A stretch of 64,000 nt of DNA, taken from the NCBI GenBank assembly GCA_025267735.1, contig CM046293.1, positions 11,370,560-11,434,559 on the forward strand, written 5' to 3'. Made by a program: the position numbers and the translations under genes. The stretch comes from Mactra quadrangularis. Lineage: Eukaryota; Mollusca; Bivalvia; Venerida; Mactridae. Under the pieces are notes generated by a model that was given only the letters and a program-made list of their open reading frames with translations, was not told the DNA's origin and did no database searches. Positions 46,809 to 60,243 of the stretch are shown one piece after another; the first letter of the stretch is position 1, and each line of letters begins with the position of its first letter.

Positions 46809-47053
46809 GTGAGTTTATTTATGCTAATTTATTTCGCTAGACTGTGAAGCAAGTTCATACAACTGATATTTATCACTGTCGAGTCCAGTTCTTAGTACAT
46901 TTGAATTAGTCGTAATTTTGGCAGCCAGCTGCAAGAAATTAACGAAACTAATAAATGTATTATTGCATTCTGGAGATCATGTGACTTTATACCCTGATGT
47001 AGAATATCAACTCGCTAGCAACGTGTGTTATTGTCTTTGCTACTGAACCAAAA

Positions 47054-47656
47054 TAACGCATCTTAACGCCGCTAAACGTCGCAACTGACGTTAAACGTCG
47101 CAACACTAACGCTAAACGTCGCAACCGCCGCTAAACGTCGCAATCGCCCTGCCGTTAAACGTCGCAACGCTGACGGTAAACGTCGCAAAAAAATCGACTG
47201 CCGTTAAACGTCGCAACCTTGCCGCTAAACGTCGCACTTAGTAGGAAGGTATAGTATCGAGCCAAATCAACACACAAATATTACATAGGACAAATATGAC
47301 TTCAAAGCAGCCACTCTTAGACTCATAGCAACCACCAACATATCCTTAGCAACCACCCCTTGTCCATAGCAATGACTCTTACACCTTATGTCAATCGCCT
47401 TATGGCCAAAAGTATCCACTATACTGTCCATAGCAACCGATTTGAGTTCCATAGCAACTGTAATTGCACCTTTAATATCCATTTAAATATCAAATGGAAT
47501 AACTCTCGCGGCCATAAACTTTATCTCAGTGTCTATTTTGATCATCTTCGAATCACCTTTCAAACTTGGTCAAGTTGAGTTAGATCTAGATAGGCAAGCG
47601 CTATAGAGACCTTATTCTTGCTGTAGCGGTGTTGCGACGTTTAGCGGTGAGTGTAG
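47054..47656 (-). mobile_element. Fold-back element, fuller inverted copy at the inversion junction
   Basis: Eight copies of TAAACGTCGCA lie in 47070-47238 and one opposite copy near 47633-47648. This copy keeps its outer end (gcatcttaacgCCGCTAAACG), which the left-arm copy has lost. The internal GGTTGCTATGGA-like repeats lie at about 47310-47465 (as complement). It sits exactly where plus-strand unit 8 meets the minus-strand arm. Confidence 0.65.
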
Positions 47657-50228
47657 CGAGGGACGAAACATTTTTCTGGAGTATGGTATAGGTTTTTTAT
47701 GCTCAATCGAAAAGTTCGGACAATATCGCTGGCAAAAAAGTTCGTTTTGATAAAACCAAGAGCGTTCGAATGAATAAATCGATGATAAAAGCCACGCATT
47801 TCGGTACTTTTTAGAACGGAACTATTTTATTTTCGCCCACTGGACTCTTCGACCTAAAAACTTTCGTATATTAGTTTCTGTTGAATTCTATGTGCGTCGG
47901 TATTTTTGCTACGGATCATTTCTCGTACTCGGAATTTTTCGACACAGAGCTCAAATATTTTTTGTATACATGTATCTGTGTTTTTTACTATTAAACTTAA
48001 TTTTCTGAGTTGTAAGACCTTTTTATTAATGTTTTGTTTTTATGTCATTTTTTGTCAAAATGGCTCTTGCAAAAGAGAAACCTTATTTTGTTTTTTAATG
48101 AATAACAATCTATATAACCAATTACTTTGGATAACTAATACCTTATGGCTCTACATGAGAAGTGTATACTAATAACAATGATACTATTGTACACACATTG
48201 AAATACTGTTTCTTGATTAAGATTTATTGCGCAACATTTTATCATATCAACTTCTAAAGGGTTTCATTTGAAACTTCTATCATGTAGGATAAAATTTACC
48301 ATTAGATATTAAATACTATATTTCATAAAACTAACAATAATTTATACTAAATTATGGCCCTTACATACAAACAAACAAACATTCTTAGTTAAGTTTAAAT
48401 GCAACATTTTATCTTGGCAACTACTGAAGGGATTAATTTGAATATTCACACATGACTACGGTATTACCATCGAAAGTCAATTTTAAAGTTGCATCACTTT
48501 AGCTTGAATTTTTACTATTCTAAATTGTGAGCCTATGATATTGAAAATGTTTAAGTAAGAAGATCTGCAAAAAATAAATCAGCTGCAGTCAATGAAAGTA
48601 TTCTTGTTAAATTTTTCTCATCTCAATTGAATTGCATAATTGATTCCGTTTACAAGAGCACTCCTAATAGTCGAGCGCGCTGTCCATGGACGGCTCTCAA
48701 TTGTTAATTATACCACTTACCTGAATTACCCAAACACTTCGTAATATCCAGATCCGACATTGAATAAATTCTAGAATTTTATCCTTCATTATTGCACCTT
48801 TAACTTTCAAATTCTCATTCTATTTCATAGAAGTTGCTCTCTAAAAAGTAATTTCTAAATATTTTGGTCGTCTGAACCACACCAACTACACAAGTTATTA
48901 TGCACGAACTCCATGTGCCTATTTACGTCATTTAAAACTGGCATGGCTAAGATATGAAATGGAGACTTTTAGGCGAAAAGGAGCATATAATGGCAAAACG
49001 GAGATTTAATTGTTAGTAAAACATTTTTTTAAATAACAATTATAATACAAATTATATTTACTGATAATAAAATCACCCATCTCATATTAGTGTTTTTATA
49101 TCAGCCCAATTTTTACAAGAGTTGCTTAAAACGTAGGGCTCATATAGGCGGATCAAGCGGGGGGGTCGGGGGTCCGGACCCTCCCCCCCCCCCCCTAGAA
49201 TTTGGAAAATGTACCTGTCCATTAGTGTATTTCTTGACTGTAAGTCATTTTAAAGTAGCATGGGATATATGTTAATGTGTATGTATTATTATATGTGTGC
49301 GTATTTAACGAGTGTGAGGACTCTGGTGCCAGTGGGTTTAACGCCGTGTCGAAAAACATTATTGTCATTTTACTGAGGCAAGCTCACCTAACCTAGATTT
49401 CCTGGACCTTTGTCTATAACCAAGACTAACTAACCCTTCCAAACGTTCGACATCTTTTCCATTATATTATACATAATATTATGTACACTATGTTTCCTTT
49501 TTTAAAACGGACTAAGCATTGATTGGGTGAAAATGTTTAGTACAGATCCTGCAAAGGCGTGCCTTCAGATTTAAATTGACCATGTAAATGTGATATTTTT
49601 TACCAGTCTAGGCTGTATATAATATCTTTATACAATACAAACAAAATATTTAGCCCTAAACTTGTATGAAGGGCATGTTTCTTCATTTTATTTGACCATA
49701 ATTGCATATTTTTGCTATGGGTTATATAAATATGTGGGTGATCACCGTGGGATTCATTTAAATTTCTTTCTTTTTTTCGTATGTCTGTTTATAATAAATT
49801 TCATTCTGTTTGCTATAAACATGTTGTATGTTTAGAGCAATAAAGGTTGTTGTTGTATCAAATCAATGGAGGAAAATCAACATTGTCAAATTTCCATGGA
49901 AGGGTATAACCATTCCAGGTGAGGCTCTAACAAGCAACCCCTTAGGGACACTTGATTCGAAATCCTGACCGTGAACCTTTAAGACACGGACATAGAACTC
50001 AGATTTTACTATAAACAATAATTAAAACAAAGACATTTTGTTTTTTACATGCAGGTATACATGTGCGTATACATAGTTTTTAATAGTTTAGAAAATAAAC
50101 GCCTGTACTTGACAAACCAAATATTAAGTTGATAAATTGCCATTTGCATTTCATCAATTAATGGACTATAAATGAATAAAATATAGTAAGATGATAAATG
50201 GTTCACCAGAACCAATCATCGTTGTTGT
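47657..50228. other. Inverted spacer downstream of unit 9
   Basis: Mirror of 32384-34948: conserved block fragment, spacer blocks, G/C tract near 49157-49193, and the SINE/LINE nest at about 49325-49970. The open frame at 47906-48172 belongs to the spacer repeat and is not called as a gene. Confidence 0.55.
49325..49970 (-). mobile_element. SINE split by a LINE 3' end, downstream of unit 9
   Basis: Mirror of 32650-33285. The LINE tail (AATAAAGGTTGTTGTTGT) reads on the plus strand and ends at about 49857. Confidence 0.65.
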
Positions 50229-52108
50229 CTACGTCATCCTTGATTTCGTCATCTTGTTTTGTTCATATTGTCCCCAGCTGAAGTAATCCACTCTCAAGTT
50301 AGACTTATCAAAACCATTTTCTAACATATCAGCGGATATTCTCTTTTCACACCATTTCTCACAATATTTCAATGAACAACAATTATGGAACACCATGTTA
50401 ACTGTGCTGAGAAGGCGCCTCTGTAGTAACTTTTGGTACAATGGCTTTTCTGGTTGTTCACCTCTTCGTGAAATTGGCTTTGGTTTTACACTAGGTCCTG
50501 TTTTACATACACATGAGTTGGAGCACTCTTGAACCTCATTTAAATGTTTTTTCGGCACTTCAGGGATACTTGTGGGTGGGTTTTCTGTGCCCAGTCGAAA
50601 CTTGATCTTTGGTCTTTTCATTTCGCTTACTGTATCAGCGTCTTCATTAGACTTTCTCTTTTTATTATTCTCATCTGTATGTGATTGGTTTTTAATCGCG
50701 ATGTTTTCGTGTGCATTGACATTCACTTTGACTTTATTATCATCATTTGCCACCATTTTCTTAACTTTGCAATCATCATTACAATCATCAGTGTTTTCTT
50801 CCAAGCGTCTTTTGGAACCTCTTGCCTTTGTTGTATGGTCTGGGAAATAAAAATAGAACACAATAGTTTTTTAAGTGAAAATCATTAGCTTAATGATATT
50901 TAACTGTTTTATATACATGTAACAGTAATCAGATATGTGTAATTTCAAGTTTTTTTCAACTTGCCCACGTACAATTGCAACTAAGTTAGTGCAACTAATT
51001 TTCTGTTGAATTCATAATATCTTGTCTAATTTCAGATTCATGTTGTCGAATTTTCTTATATCTTTCTGTGTATTCATAGGCTGATCTTTGGGGAGAGTTA
51101 TCTTTTCTTGTCCATTCTGAGATTTTGTTGGAATCTGCAATAGATGTTTGACGTTAATAACATTTGTAAAATGTTTGCTTACAAGATAGTGATGATTGAA
51201 AATACAATGTTAATGTATTGATGTTTTATACGATTTGTATGAACTTGACTTGTATTTTGTTCATAAGCGAAGACAATTACACAGATCGCTGGCACGATTG
51301 CAGGTCGCAGGATCTGAGACTAAAACACTAAGATGCGACAAAACTAAGACAATAACAAGACAATAAAAAGTGTCGTACTTTCGTAAAAAATGTCGCATTA
51401 ATGTGTTTGCAGTGCGATACAACATGAAGACGATTTTGTCGTATTTTGTGTTTTAGTGTGAAGCCCACGGGACGATAATGCGACATGGCGTAAATCAGCC
51501 CACATAAGGCTGTGTTAAAACTCACCAGTGATGGTTTGTTTTGTTGAAAAAATAGATCTAGAACTGTCAACATTATTAAATACAATATATTTGTTTGGTT
51601 TCCACTTTCTTTTCTCAGTTGTTGTCGTAATATTCTTAGAACTGAAATCTCTGAAAATAGATAAATGTAAAAATATATCTAATTAAGTCAAAAGTTTAAA
51701 AACAAAAAACATGTATGATAACCTACACTAAGCATGCTGTAATTTAGCGTTGATTTTTATTTCACTTTAAATATGACTTTAACAATAACAATCTGCAGAA
51801 TCGTCTTCAAAATTAAAACATAGACATTATTTCATTACCATTTTCTACATCTACATTTTACGTCGTCTCAGTCACACTTGACTATTACGCAACGGATTTC
51901 TGTATCAAAATATAATAGAATTGAAAATATTTCATAGACCTCATGAAAATATTTGAAGATCTGAGTTAGAGGAAGGTTGCAATAAACAGACGAAATGCTT
52001 ATAATAAGTAACATTCTGTATTTAAAGCTCAAAGTTGGGCGAATTTTAAATAAACAATTACCTATTCCTTGCTGACTCTGTACAAATATTTCCGGTCAAT
52101 TTTCGCAT
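50229..52108 (-). pseudogene. Orphan gene family, unit 9 (mirror of unit 5)
   Basis: The exons on the minus strand are 52062-52108, 51526-51650, about 50995-51134 and 50229-50839. It carries the unit 5/7 lesions: ATA at the usual start, deleted exon 3 donor and the tail frameshift (NKMTKSRMT). It has IPEVPKKHL like unit 7, but not unit 7's extra deletion. Confidence 0.75.
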
Positions 52109-52171
52109 TTCTCTTATTATTTCTCTATGTAATATAAATCTGTATATCTTATATGATGCTGCTTTGAGCGC

Positions 52172-52270
52172 TTTATATGTCTTTATAGTGATTCTGACGT
52201 TGTATACGTTACGTTGTTACGTCATACGTAACTGTGACGTTTTTTGACGTCATGACGTTAGAGGACGTCA
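52172..52270 (-). promoter_or_regulatory. CRE-like cluster and TATA box, unit 9
   Basis: Mirror of the unit 5 promoter; TATAAA reads on the minus strand at 52172-52177. Confidence 0.65.
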
Positions 52271-52805
52271 AATATCATAATATTGAGCGTTTTCCAGCAT
52301 AAATTTCATCATCAATAGCCATGACCAATTTTAAATTAAAAAATAATTTAATAATGAGGTGAATTATTTATTGCGTCTAATTTTGCATTCGGAACAACAT
52401 CGGCGATCTTTAAGATTGTTCCTATTGGTTAATTTGTCATACAATTTACTAAGCAGTTCTGATGGTCGTGTTAATGAAAAAAGTGGCATGGTATATGAGA
52501 ACGACTGAACAAATAAAATGTTATACCAAAAGAAGTGATTACTTGGCCTTTGTATGACTCTGTGCCTATGTAACAGTTTAACCAATGAAAATTATCGCTA
52601 ATTACCATGTTACGAGTACAACATGTATTTGTAGACGACAGAGTCAAATAAGTTCAGTTCAGTTTCAAACGTATTTAATTTGACATTGTCTCCCTTATAT
52701 ATTTTCCGTGCTTATAAATCACCAAAATAACTAGTCTGGAGAAAACGAATTACTTATATGTGACTGTATATTATATACTTATATTTGATGAGGCTTATTT
52801 TTTTT

Positions 52806-52917
52806 GTTTTGTTGGGTTTAACGCCATAGCAACACATTGTATAGGTCATATAACGGTCAGTCAACTTAGTCACTGTCCTGGAAAGGCTAAATCTCTGGAT
52901 TTAGCTGTTAACCAACT
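52806..52917 (-). mobile_element. SINE 3'-body fragment upstream of unit 9
   Basis: Mirror of 29690-29801. Confidence 0.6.
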
Positions 52918-53169
52918 ACAAAGCACATACTTTAGATTATAGAAATTATACCTTTGTGAATGTAAACCAAATAAAAAAAGTGGTAAAAATACAATAACAT
53001 AAAAAATTATAACAATAATTAACTATATATACATTATTTTTTTATTTATACATATAGATTTATACATTTTTATACAATTTACAATTTTATATTCAATATA
53101 CAACTTTATATACAGTAAATCTAATGTATGTAATATGTGGTTTAATGTGCAATATTTTATCCCATACGC

Positions 53170-53995
53170 AATATAGATCAATCAATAAAGTAATATGTGA
53201 AGTACTGACACAATTAAATGCTTGTGCAACTATTAAAGTGCAGTAATAAACTTTCGCCTCAAACAAATATAGAAATTCACACAAGTAAAACGAACACAGA
53301 TCCGAGATACGTACATATACATGCCGGTAGGGCCTATAACAGGAATTGAGTTACGAAACGAGGGACGAAACATTTTTCTGGGGTATGGTATAGGTTTTTT
53401 ATGCTCAATCGAAAAGTTCGGACAATATCGCCGGCAAAAAAGTTCGTTTTGATAAAACCAAGAGCGTTCGAATAAATAAATCGATGATAAAAGCCACGCA
53501 TTTCGGTACTTTTTAAAACGGAACTATTTTTGTTTTCGCCCCCTGGACTCTTCGACCTAAAATCTTTCGTAAATTAGTTTCTGTTGAATTCTATGTGCGT
53601 CGGTATTTTTGCTACGGATCATTTCTCGTACTTGGAATTTTTCGACACAGAGCTCAACTATTTTTTTGTATACATGTATCTGGTTTTTTTTTTCTATTAA
53701 ACTTAATTTTCTGAGTTGTAAGACCTTTTTATTAATGTTTTGTTTTTATGTCATTTTTTTTGTCAAAATGGCTCTTGCAAAAGAGAAACCTTATATTGAT
53801 TTTTTATGTATAAAAATCTATATAACCAATTACTTTGGATAACTAATACCTTATGGGTCTACATGAGCAGTGTATACTAATAACAATGATGCTATTGTAT
53901 ACACATTGATTTTTTCTTGAAACAATCACTATAATCGAGTACTGTTTCTTGATTAAGATTTTTTGCGCAACATTTTATCATTGCAACTTCTAAAA
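53170..53995. other. Spacer between units 9 and 10
   Basis: Mirror of the unit 4/5 spacer; the conserved block is at 53335-53575. No gene is seen. Confidence 0.55.
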
Positions 53996-54468
53996 GGGGT
54001 ATTTTAGTTGCATATATGTAACAGCTTTAAGGGTAGAAATTTATGTTTTGATGCCTTTGGGAACTCTTCGGTAAACAATGCCATATCCTTCTATCCATAA
54101 TAAACAAAAGGTTTACAATTTCACATAAAATACGTGCATTTTATGTGCATAGCTTACTAAATCAGAATCGTTAGCTTGTTGGTTTCACAAGCTAGCGCAT
54201 AAAAAGTACGAGAAAAATCACAAGTACATTTGACATATCCCTTAGTTATAATTTTCATTAAATTAAACCTCTGCAGAACAACAACCTCTCATTCTCGTTC
54301 CCAGAGTCTAGAAGGATTCTCAATACTAGCTAGTATTTAGAATCCTACTAGACACTGGGAACGAGAATGCAACCTCTGAACAGTAACACAGTTTAGGCCC
54401 TCCCAGTTGGTGTTGCTTAGAGAGAGGTTGCACTGTAGTTTTTAAATAGCAATCTTCATTAAATTTAC

Positions 54469-55826
54469 CTTGAACATCGCTAATTTTCTGTTGAATTACA
54501 TCCACAATATCTTGTCTAATTTCAGATCCACGTTGTCTAATTTTCTTATATCTTTCTGTGTATTCATAGGCTGATCTTTGAGGAGAGTTATCTTTTCTTG
54601 TCCATTCTGAGAGTTTGTTGGAACCTGTAATAGAGGTTTGACATTAATAACATTTGTAAAAAGTTAGCTTACAAGTAAGTGTTGATTAAAACAATATATA
54701 AATTGATGAATTTTACGATTTGTAGAAACCTGAAATGTATTTTGGTTCAGTAGCAAAGACAATAACACACGTTGCTAGCGAGTTGATATTCTACATCAGG
54801 GTATAAAGTCACATGATCTCCAGAATGCAATAATACATTTATTAGTTTCGTTAATTTCTTGCAGCTGGCTGCCAAAATTACGACTAATTCAAATGTACTA
54901 AGAACTGGACTCGACAGTGATAAATATCAGTTGTATGAACTTGCTTCACAGTCTAGCGAAATAAATTAGCATAAATAAACTCACCAGTGATGGTATGTCT
55001 TGAAGAAAAACTAGATTTAGAACTTTCATTATCATTAAACACTATGTACTTGTTTGGGTTCCACTTTCTTTTTTCAGTTGTTGTGGTGACACTCTTGACA
55101 CTTTGATCTCTGTAAACAAATAAATTATTTATATCTAATTGAGACAAAAGTTCGGGAACACATCTAGTTTAGCGGACCCCGAAAGTAAATATAAATATGC
55201 GTGCGCAGACGTGCAAAGTACATGTCGCTAATTAACTGTTATTATGGGGGCTGCCGCCCCCACTCCCCCGATGATATTAAAAATTGATTACAAAGAAGGC
55301 ATTTAAAATAGTAATTAAAATAATTAATTCAAAAAATGAATAAAAAACTGCATCGTTAAAAACAAAATGGCGTCCAAAATTTGTAAAAATGCAACGTCCG
55401 AGCATGTGCAATAGCGGGGTCCGCCAAACTAGATTCTATCCAAAGTTCTAAAAATTAAAACATACATTGTATATGATAACCTACACTGAGCTTGTCGTTA
55501 TTTTTATGTTCATTTTAATTTCGCTTTAAAATTATTTAAAACAATAACAACATGTAGCGTCGTTTTTTAAATTAAAAAAAAGACATTATTTTATTACCAT
55601 TTTCTGTATCGAAATATAATAGAATTGAAAATATTTCATAGACCTCATAAATTAAATTGAAGATCTGAGTTAGAGCAGGGTTGCAAGAAACAGACGAAAT
55701 GCTTGTAATAAGTTTCACTCTGTATTTAGAGCTAAAGGTTTGACATTTTTTATTTTAAATAAACACTTACCCATTCCGTGCTAACTCCGTACAAACATTT
55801 CCAGTCAATTTTCTTATATTTCTCAT
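54469..55826 (-). pseudogene. Orphan gene family, unit 10 (mirror of unit 4, exons 1-3)
   Basis: The exons on the minus strand are 55771-55826, 54985-55109 and 54469-54624, all open and of normal length. Exon 4 is absent, as in unit 4. The nearest in-phase downstream acceptor on this strand is unit 9 exon 4 (from 50839). Confidence 0.7.
55154..55441. mobile_element. GCGGACCCCG MITE in intron 1 of unit 10
   Basis: A 288-bp mirror of 27167-27454. Confidence 0.7.
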
Positions 55827-55880
55827 TATTTCTTCTTGTAATATAAATCTGTATCTCTTATATGATGCTGCTTTAAGCGC

Positions 55881-55980
55881 TTTATATGTCGTTATAGTGA
55901 TTCTGACGTTGTATACGTTACGTTATTACGTCATATGTAACTGTGACGTTTTTTGACGTCATGACGTAAGAGAACGTCAA
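55881..55980 (-). promoter_or_regulatory. CRE-like cluster and TATA box, unit 10
   Basis: Mirror of the unit 4 promoter; TATAAA reads on the minus strand at 55881-55886. Confidence 0.65.
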
Positions 55981-56718
55981 ATATTGAGTGTTCTCCAGCA
56001 TGAATTTCATCATTAATAGCCATGACCAATTTTAAATTTAAATAAAAATGATTCAATAAAGAAGTGAATTATTTATTGCGTCTAATTTTGCAATTTTCGG
56101 AACAACCTCGGCGATCTCCGAGACTGTTCTGATTGCTAAATTTGTCATACTTTTTACTAAGCAGTTCTGATGGCCATGTGAATGAAAAAAGTGGCGTGGT
56201 AGGCCTACATGAGAACGACGGAACAAATAGAATGTTATACCAAAAGAAGTGATTACTTGGTTTTTGTATGACTCTGTGTCTATGTAACAGATTAACCAAT
56301 GAAAATTATCGTTATATATAGATCTAGTTACTATGTTACGAATACAAAATGTATTTGTAGACGGCAGAGTAAAATAAATTCAGTTTAATTTCGAGCACAT
56401 GCCTATTTCATTTGACATTTTCCCCCAATACATAATTCCGTGCTTATAAATCACCAAAATAACGACTCTGGAGAAAACGAATTACTTATTTGCGACTGTC
56501 TATATATGGCTATACTTATATTTGATGAAGTTTATTCTTTTATTGTTTTGTTGGGTTTAACGCCATAGCAACACATTGTATAAGTCACATAACGGCGGTC
56601 AGTCAACCTAGTCACTGTTCCTGGAAAGGCTAAATCTCTGGATTTAGCTGTTAACCAACTACTAAGCGCATACTTTAGATAAAAGAAATTATACCTTGTG
56701 AATTTAAACCAAATAAAA

Positions 56719-58174
56719 TCAAAGCACTGGAGTGCTGGAGGAACGATGTCCTGAACTTATTTTTTGATTAAAGAATATATAATTATGTACATTATCTATA
56801 AGATAATGTATTAAGTATCAATTAACGGAATTTAACAGAAGGATAGCACTAGACTTCTCAAGTGGTTTGCTCATGGCAAGGTTTATCTTACTTTATCAAA
56901 CAAAATAAACCAGTCAAAGAATTAATTTTCATCAACACATTTTAGGGTCATGTACAGCAGCCATCTCACCAAACCAACTATTATTCTGGACTATTTTCTT
57001 TAACCACAAGGAGCTGACAACTTCTCATTTTTGGTTATCAATGGGTATTTTTTAACGAGATCGTTAATATTTTCGTTAAAATTTTAAAGATTTGGTGTAG
57101 AATGACAAGCTGAATTTTTTTCACAAAAACATCGACTTTCTAACAATTCATTTAAGGATTTCCCCCAAGTACTAAGCTCTTTTGCATCAAGCTACATTCC
57201 CATTTTTGTTCACGAAATTTAAGTCAAATTAACGTTTTGCACTTGCAATTTATTCACAATTAAAATTACTCTAAGAATCGTCTATTTCCTATAAATATTT
57301 GCTTAAAATTCCGTACAAAATTATACATATTCATTCCAAATTATGATCAAACTCTATAACTTAAAATCGCTCAAGTAAACCTTTAATGTGACACTTGGAA
57401 GACGACAACGTCATATCGCCGTATATTAAACATTCGGTAAGTGTATTAGTCATATCCAAAATGGCGGGTGTAATAACAATTGGATAAGTCACGTCGGTAA
57501 ATATTTGTTTATTTCGAGTAATAATGAATTTAAACAAGTTTTTCGACGTTTAAAAGTTGAAATATACAATGTACGCATGTTATTTGACTTCCGTAACCCT
57601 AGCCAATCCTGGCAGGGTTGTCTACAGTTACGGAACTTCCGTAACTCTAGAACCTGGGTTTAGAGTTACGGTACCGTAACTCTAGCCACTGCCTTATTTG
57701 TAACGTTGACGTCGTGTTTGTTTTAGATATGCACAGAACGGTGCTCCCAATAACTACCAAAATCATCCTTAATGTATTGACATAAGTAACATAATATAAT
57801 ACGATCATTTAATATTGTTTATTACTATCGAATGATGTAATTATGCTACGCATATAACAGGCATTGTCAAAAGCATCGTAGGCCCTTTTTACTCCAACAA
57901 GTAATCATTGCAGTTGTCACGGTTTGAGTTGTCTACGGGTTGAGTTGTCCCGTCTCCATTGCAAAATTTGTATGTCCTGAGAGTAACCTCCCTTTTCCTG
58001 AAGAGTTTCAAGAACGACAACACAAGCCAGCGTTGTATTACATTTAAATGAGATGTTAATGAGTTTCACGCTTGAACTACGCCTCTTTTTCTATGTTGAA
58101 AATTGTTGAAGCGTGAAATGAGTAATCTTATACTTTCTTGTTACCATTGGAACGATGTCTTAGGACATCGTTCC
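56719..58174. mobile_element. Helentron-like element, inverted copy
   Basis: Terminal hairpin at 56723-56736 and the GGAACGATGTC palindrome ending 58174. It carries the 26-bp stretch found in the second copy. Confidence 0.5.
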
Positions 58175-58490
58175 AAAAACTGGTAAAATACAACAACATA
58201 AAAAATTATAACAATAATTAACTATTTATAATATACATTATTTTTTATTTATACATATAGATCTATACATTTTTATACTATTTACAATTTCATATTCAAT
58301 ATACAATTTTATATACAGTTATTCTTATGTATGTAATATGCAGTTCAATGTGCAATATTTTATCCCATTCGCAATATAGAATTGCATGAAATGCACTAGT
58401 AGTGAAACAGTTAAACATATTTTAAATCAATCAATAAAAAAATAGGTGAAGTACTGACACAATTAAAGGGTTGTGCAACTATTAAAGTGC

Positions 58491-59012
58491 CAATCTCTCA
58501 TACAGAGTTGTCGATCCTTACAGTGATCTATATCTCTGTAAACGTCTCGGGTTTTACAAGATTCTTGTAAAATAGTAATACAATTAAGATTTTGTATCGA
58601 ATGCGTAATTCGTCTTTTATATATATTATCTTAAAGTTTTACGTGAAATAGAATTTTATTATAGGCGAAATCCAATTTTTAAAGAGTTATATTTACAAGA
58701 ACTATTTTCTTGTGAAACGTCTCCCTATTCTGAGTAATTTGCCTTTTTTACTCATCCGCTAAAATGTCAACAATAGATGATATTGCTAAAAATTATGGCA
58801 AAAATTTAGTGCTAAGGAACTGTCAACGACAAGCCTTTGAACATCTACAAGACAAGAAAGGTGATCTGTTAGTCAAAATGTCAGTTGCGTATGGAAAAAA
58901 TTCAAAAGTTGTCACATGATCGTTTTAAACGATCACGTGTTTGGGACTACTTTCGAGACGTTAACAGAGATAGAGATCATTGTAAAGATCGACAACTCTG
59001 TATGAGAGATTG
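58491..59012. mobile_element. 522-bp long-TIR element, inverted copy
   Basis: The same 522-bp length as the other two copies, flanked by gcactttaa-type duplications (read as ttaaagtg on this strand). Confidence 0.7.
58764..58919 (+). pseudogene. Helicase-like fragment, inverted copy
   Basis: The 51-codon frame read on the plus strand, with QRQAFEHLQDKKGD and VAYGKN as in the other two copies. Confidence 0.4.
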
Positions 59013-60243
59013 TTAAAGTGTAGTAATAAACTTTCTCCTCAAACAAATATAGAAATATAGAAATTCACACAAGTAAAACGAACACAGTTCTGAGATACGT
59101 ACATATACATGCCGGTAGGGCCTATAACAGGAACTGAGTTACGAAACGAGGGACGAAACATTTTTCTGGGGTATGGTATAGGTTTTTTATGCTCAATCGA
59201 AAAGTTCGGACAATATCGCTGGCAAAAAAGTTCGTTTTGATAAAACCAAGAGCGTTCGAATGAATAAATCGATGATAAAAGCCACGCATTTCGGTACTTT
59301 TTAGAACGGAACTATTTTATTTTCGCCCACTGGACTCTTCGACCTAAACACTTTCGTATATTAGTTTCTGTTGAATTCTATGTGCGTCGGTATTTTTGCT
59401 ACGGATCGTTTCTCGTACTCGGAATTTTTCGACACAGAGCTCAAATATTTTTTGTATACATGTATCTGTGTTTTTACAATTAAACTTAATTTTCTGAGTT
59501 GTAAGACCTTTTTATTAATGTTTTGTTTTTATGTCATTTTTTGTCAAAATGTCTCTTGCAAAAGTAAAACCTTATTTTGTTTTTTAATGAATAAAAATCT
59601 ATATAACCAATTACTTTGGATAACTAATACCTTATGGCTCTACATGAGCAGTGTATACTTATAACAATGATACTATTGTACACACATTGATTTTTTCTTG
59701 AAACTACTGTTTCTTGATTAAGATTTTTCTCGCAACATTTTATCATAGCAACTTCTAAAGGGTTTCATTTGAATCTTCTATCATGTAGGATAAAATTTAC
59801 CATTAGATATCAAATACTATAATTCATAAAACTAACAATAATTTCTACTAAATTATGGCCCTTACATACAAACAAAAATTCTAAGTTAAGTTCTAATGCA
59901 ACATTTTATCTTGGCAACTACTGAAGGGATTAATTTGAATATTCACACATGTCTACGGTATTACCATCGGAAGTCAATTTTAAAGTTGCATCACTCTAGC
60001 TTGAATTTTTACTATTTTAAATTGTGAGTCTTTTATATTGAAAATGATTTAGTAAGAAGATCTGCAAAAATAATTAAGCTGCGGTCAATGAAAGTATTCT
60101 TGTTCATTTTTTTTCTCATCTCAATTGAATTGCATAATTGATTCCGTTTACAAGAGCACTCCTAATAGTCGAGCGCGCTGTCCATGGACGGCTCTCAATT
60201 GTCAATTATACCACTTACCTGAATTATCCAAACATGTCTGGGA
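59013..60243. other. Inverted spacer between units 10 and 11
   Basis: Conserved block (59125-59352) and shared spacer blocks. The open frame at 59371-59664 is the spacer repeat frame and is not called as a gene. Confidence 0.5.

Larger units (their letters stand above)
42644..47053 (+). repeat. Direct segmental duplication of about 23490-27870
   Basis: It matches at an offset of about 19183-19185 bp: long-TIR element, Helentron-like element, promoter, and unit 4 exons 1-2 (as unit 8). A 26-bp stretch at about 44415 is present here and in the right arm (about 57350) but deleted in unit 4 at about 25258. The copy ends inside intron 2 at the inversion junction. Confidence 0.8.

Noticed and set aside
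47054..47240. CRISPR-like array (regular 11-bp repeats)
   Set aside because: The repeats are too short and variable, with spacers of only a few bases, and lie in a eukaryotic fold-back element.
47267..47482. 71-aa frame in the fold-back element (mirror of 35153-35338)
   Set aside because: It is the translation of GGTTGCTATGGA-type repeats; the opposite strand is open as well, and no gene structure is visible.
59371..59664. 97-aa frame repeated in all spacers (MNSMCVGIFATD start)
   Set aside because: Length and frame differ between spacers because of small indels in A/T runs. It has no splice context and consists of Phe/Leu/Cys-rich translation of AT-rich DNA.
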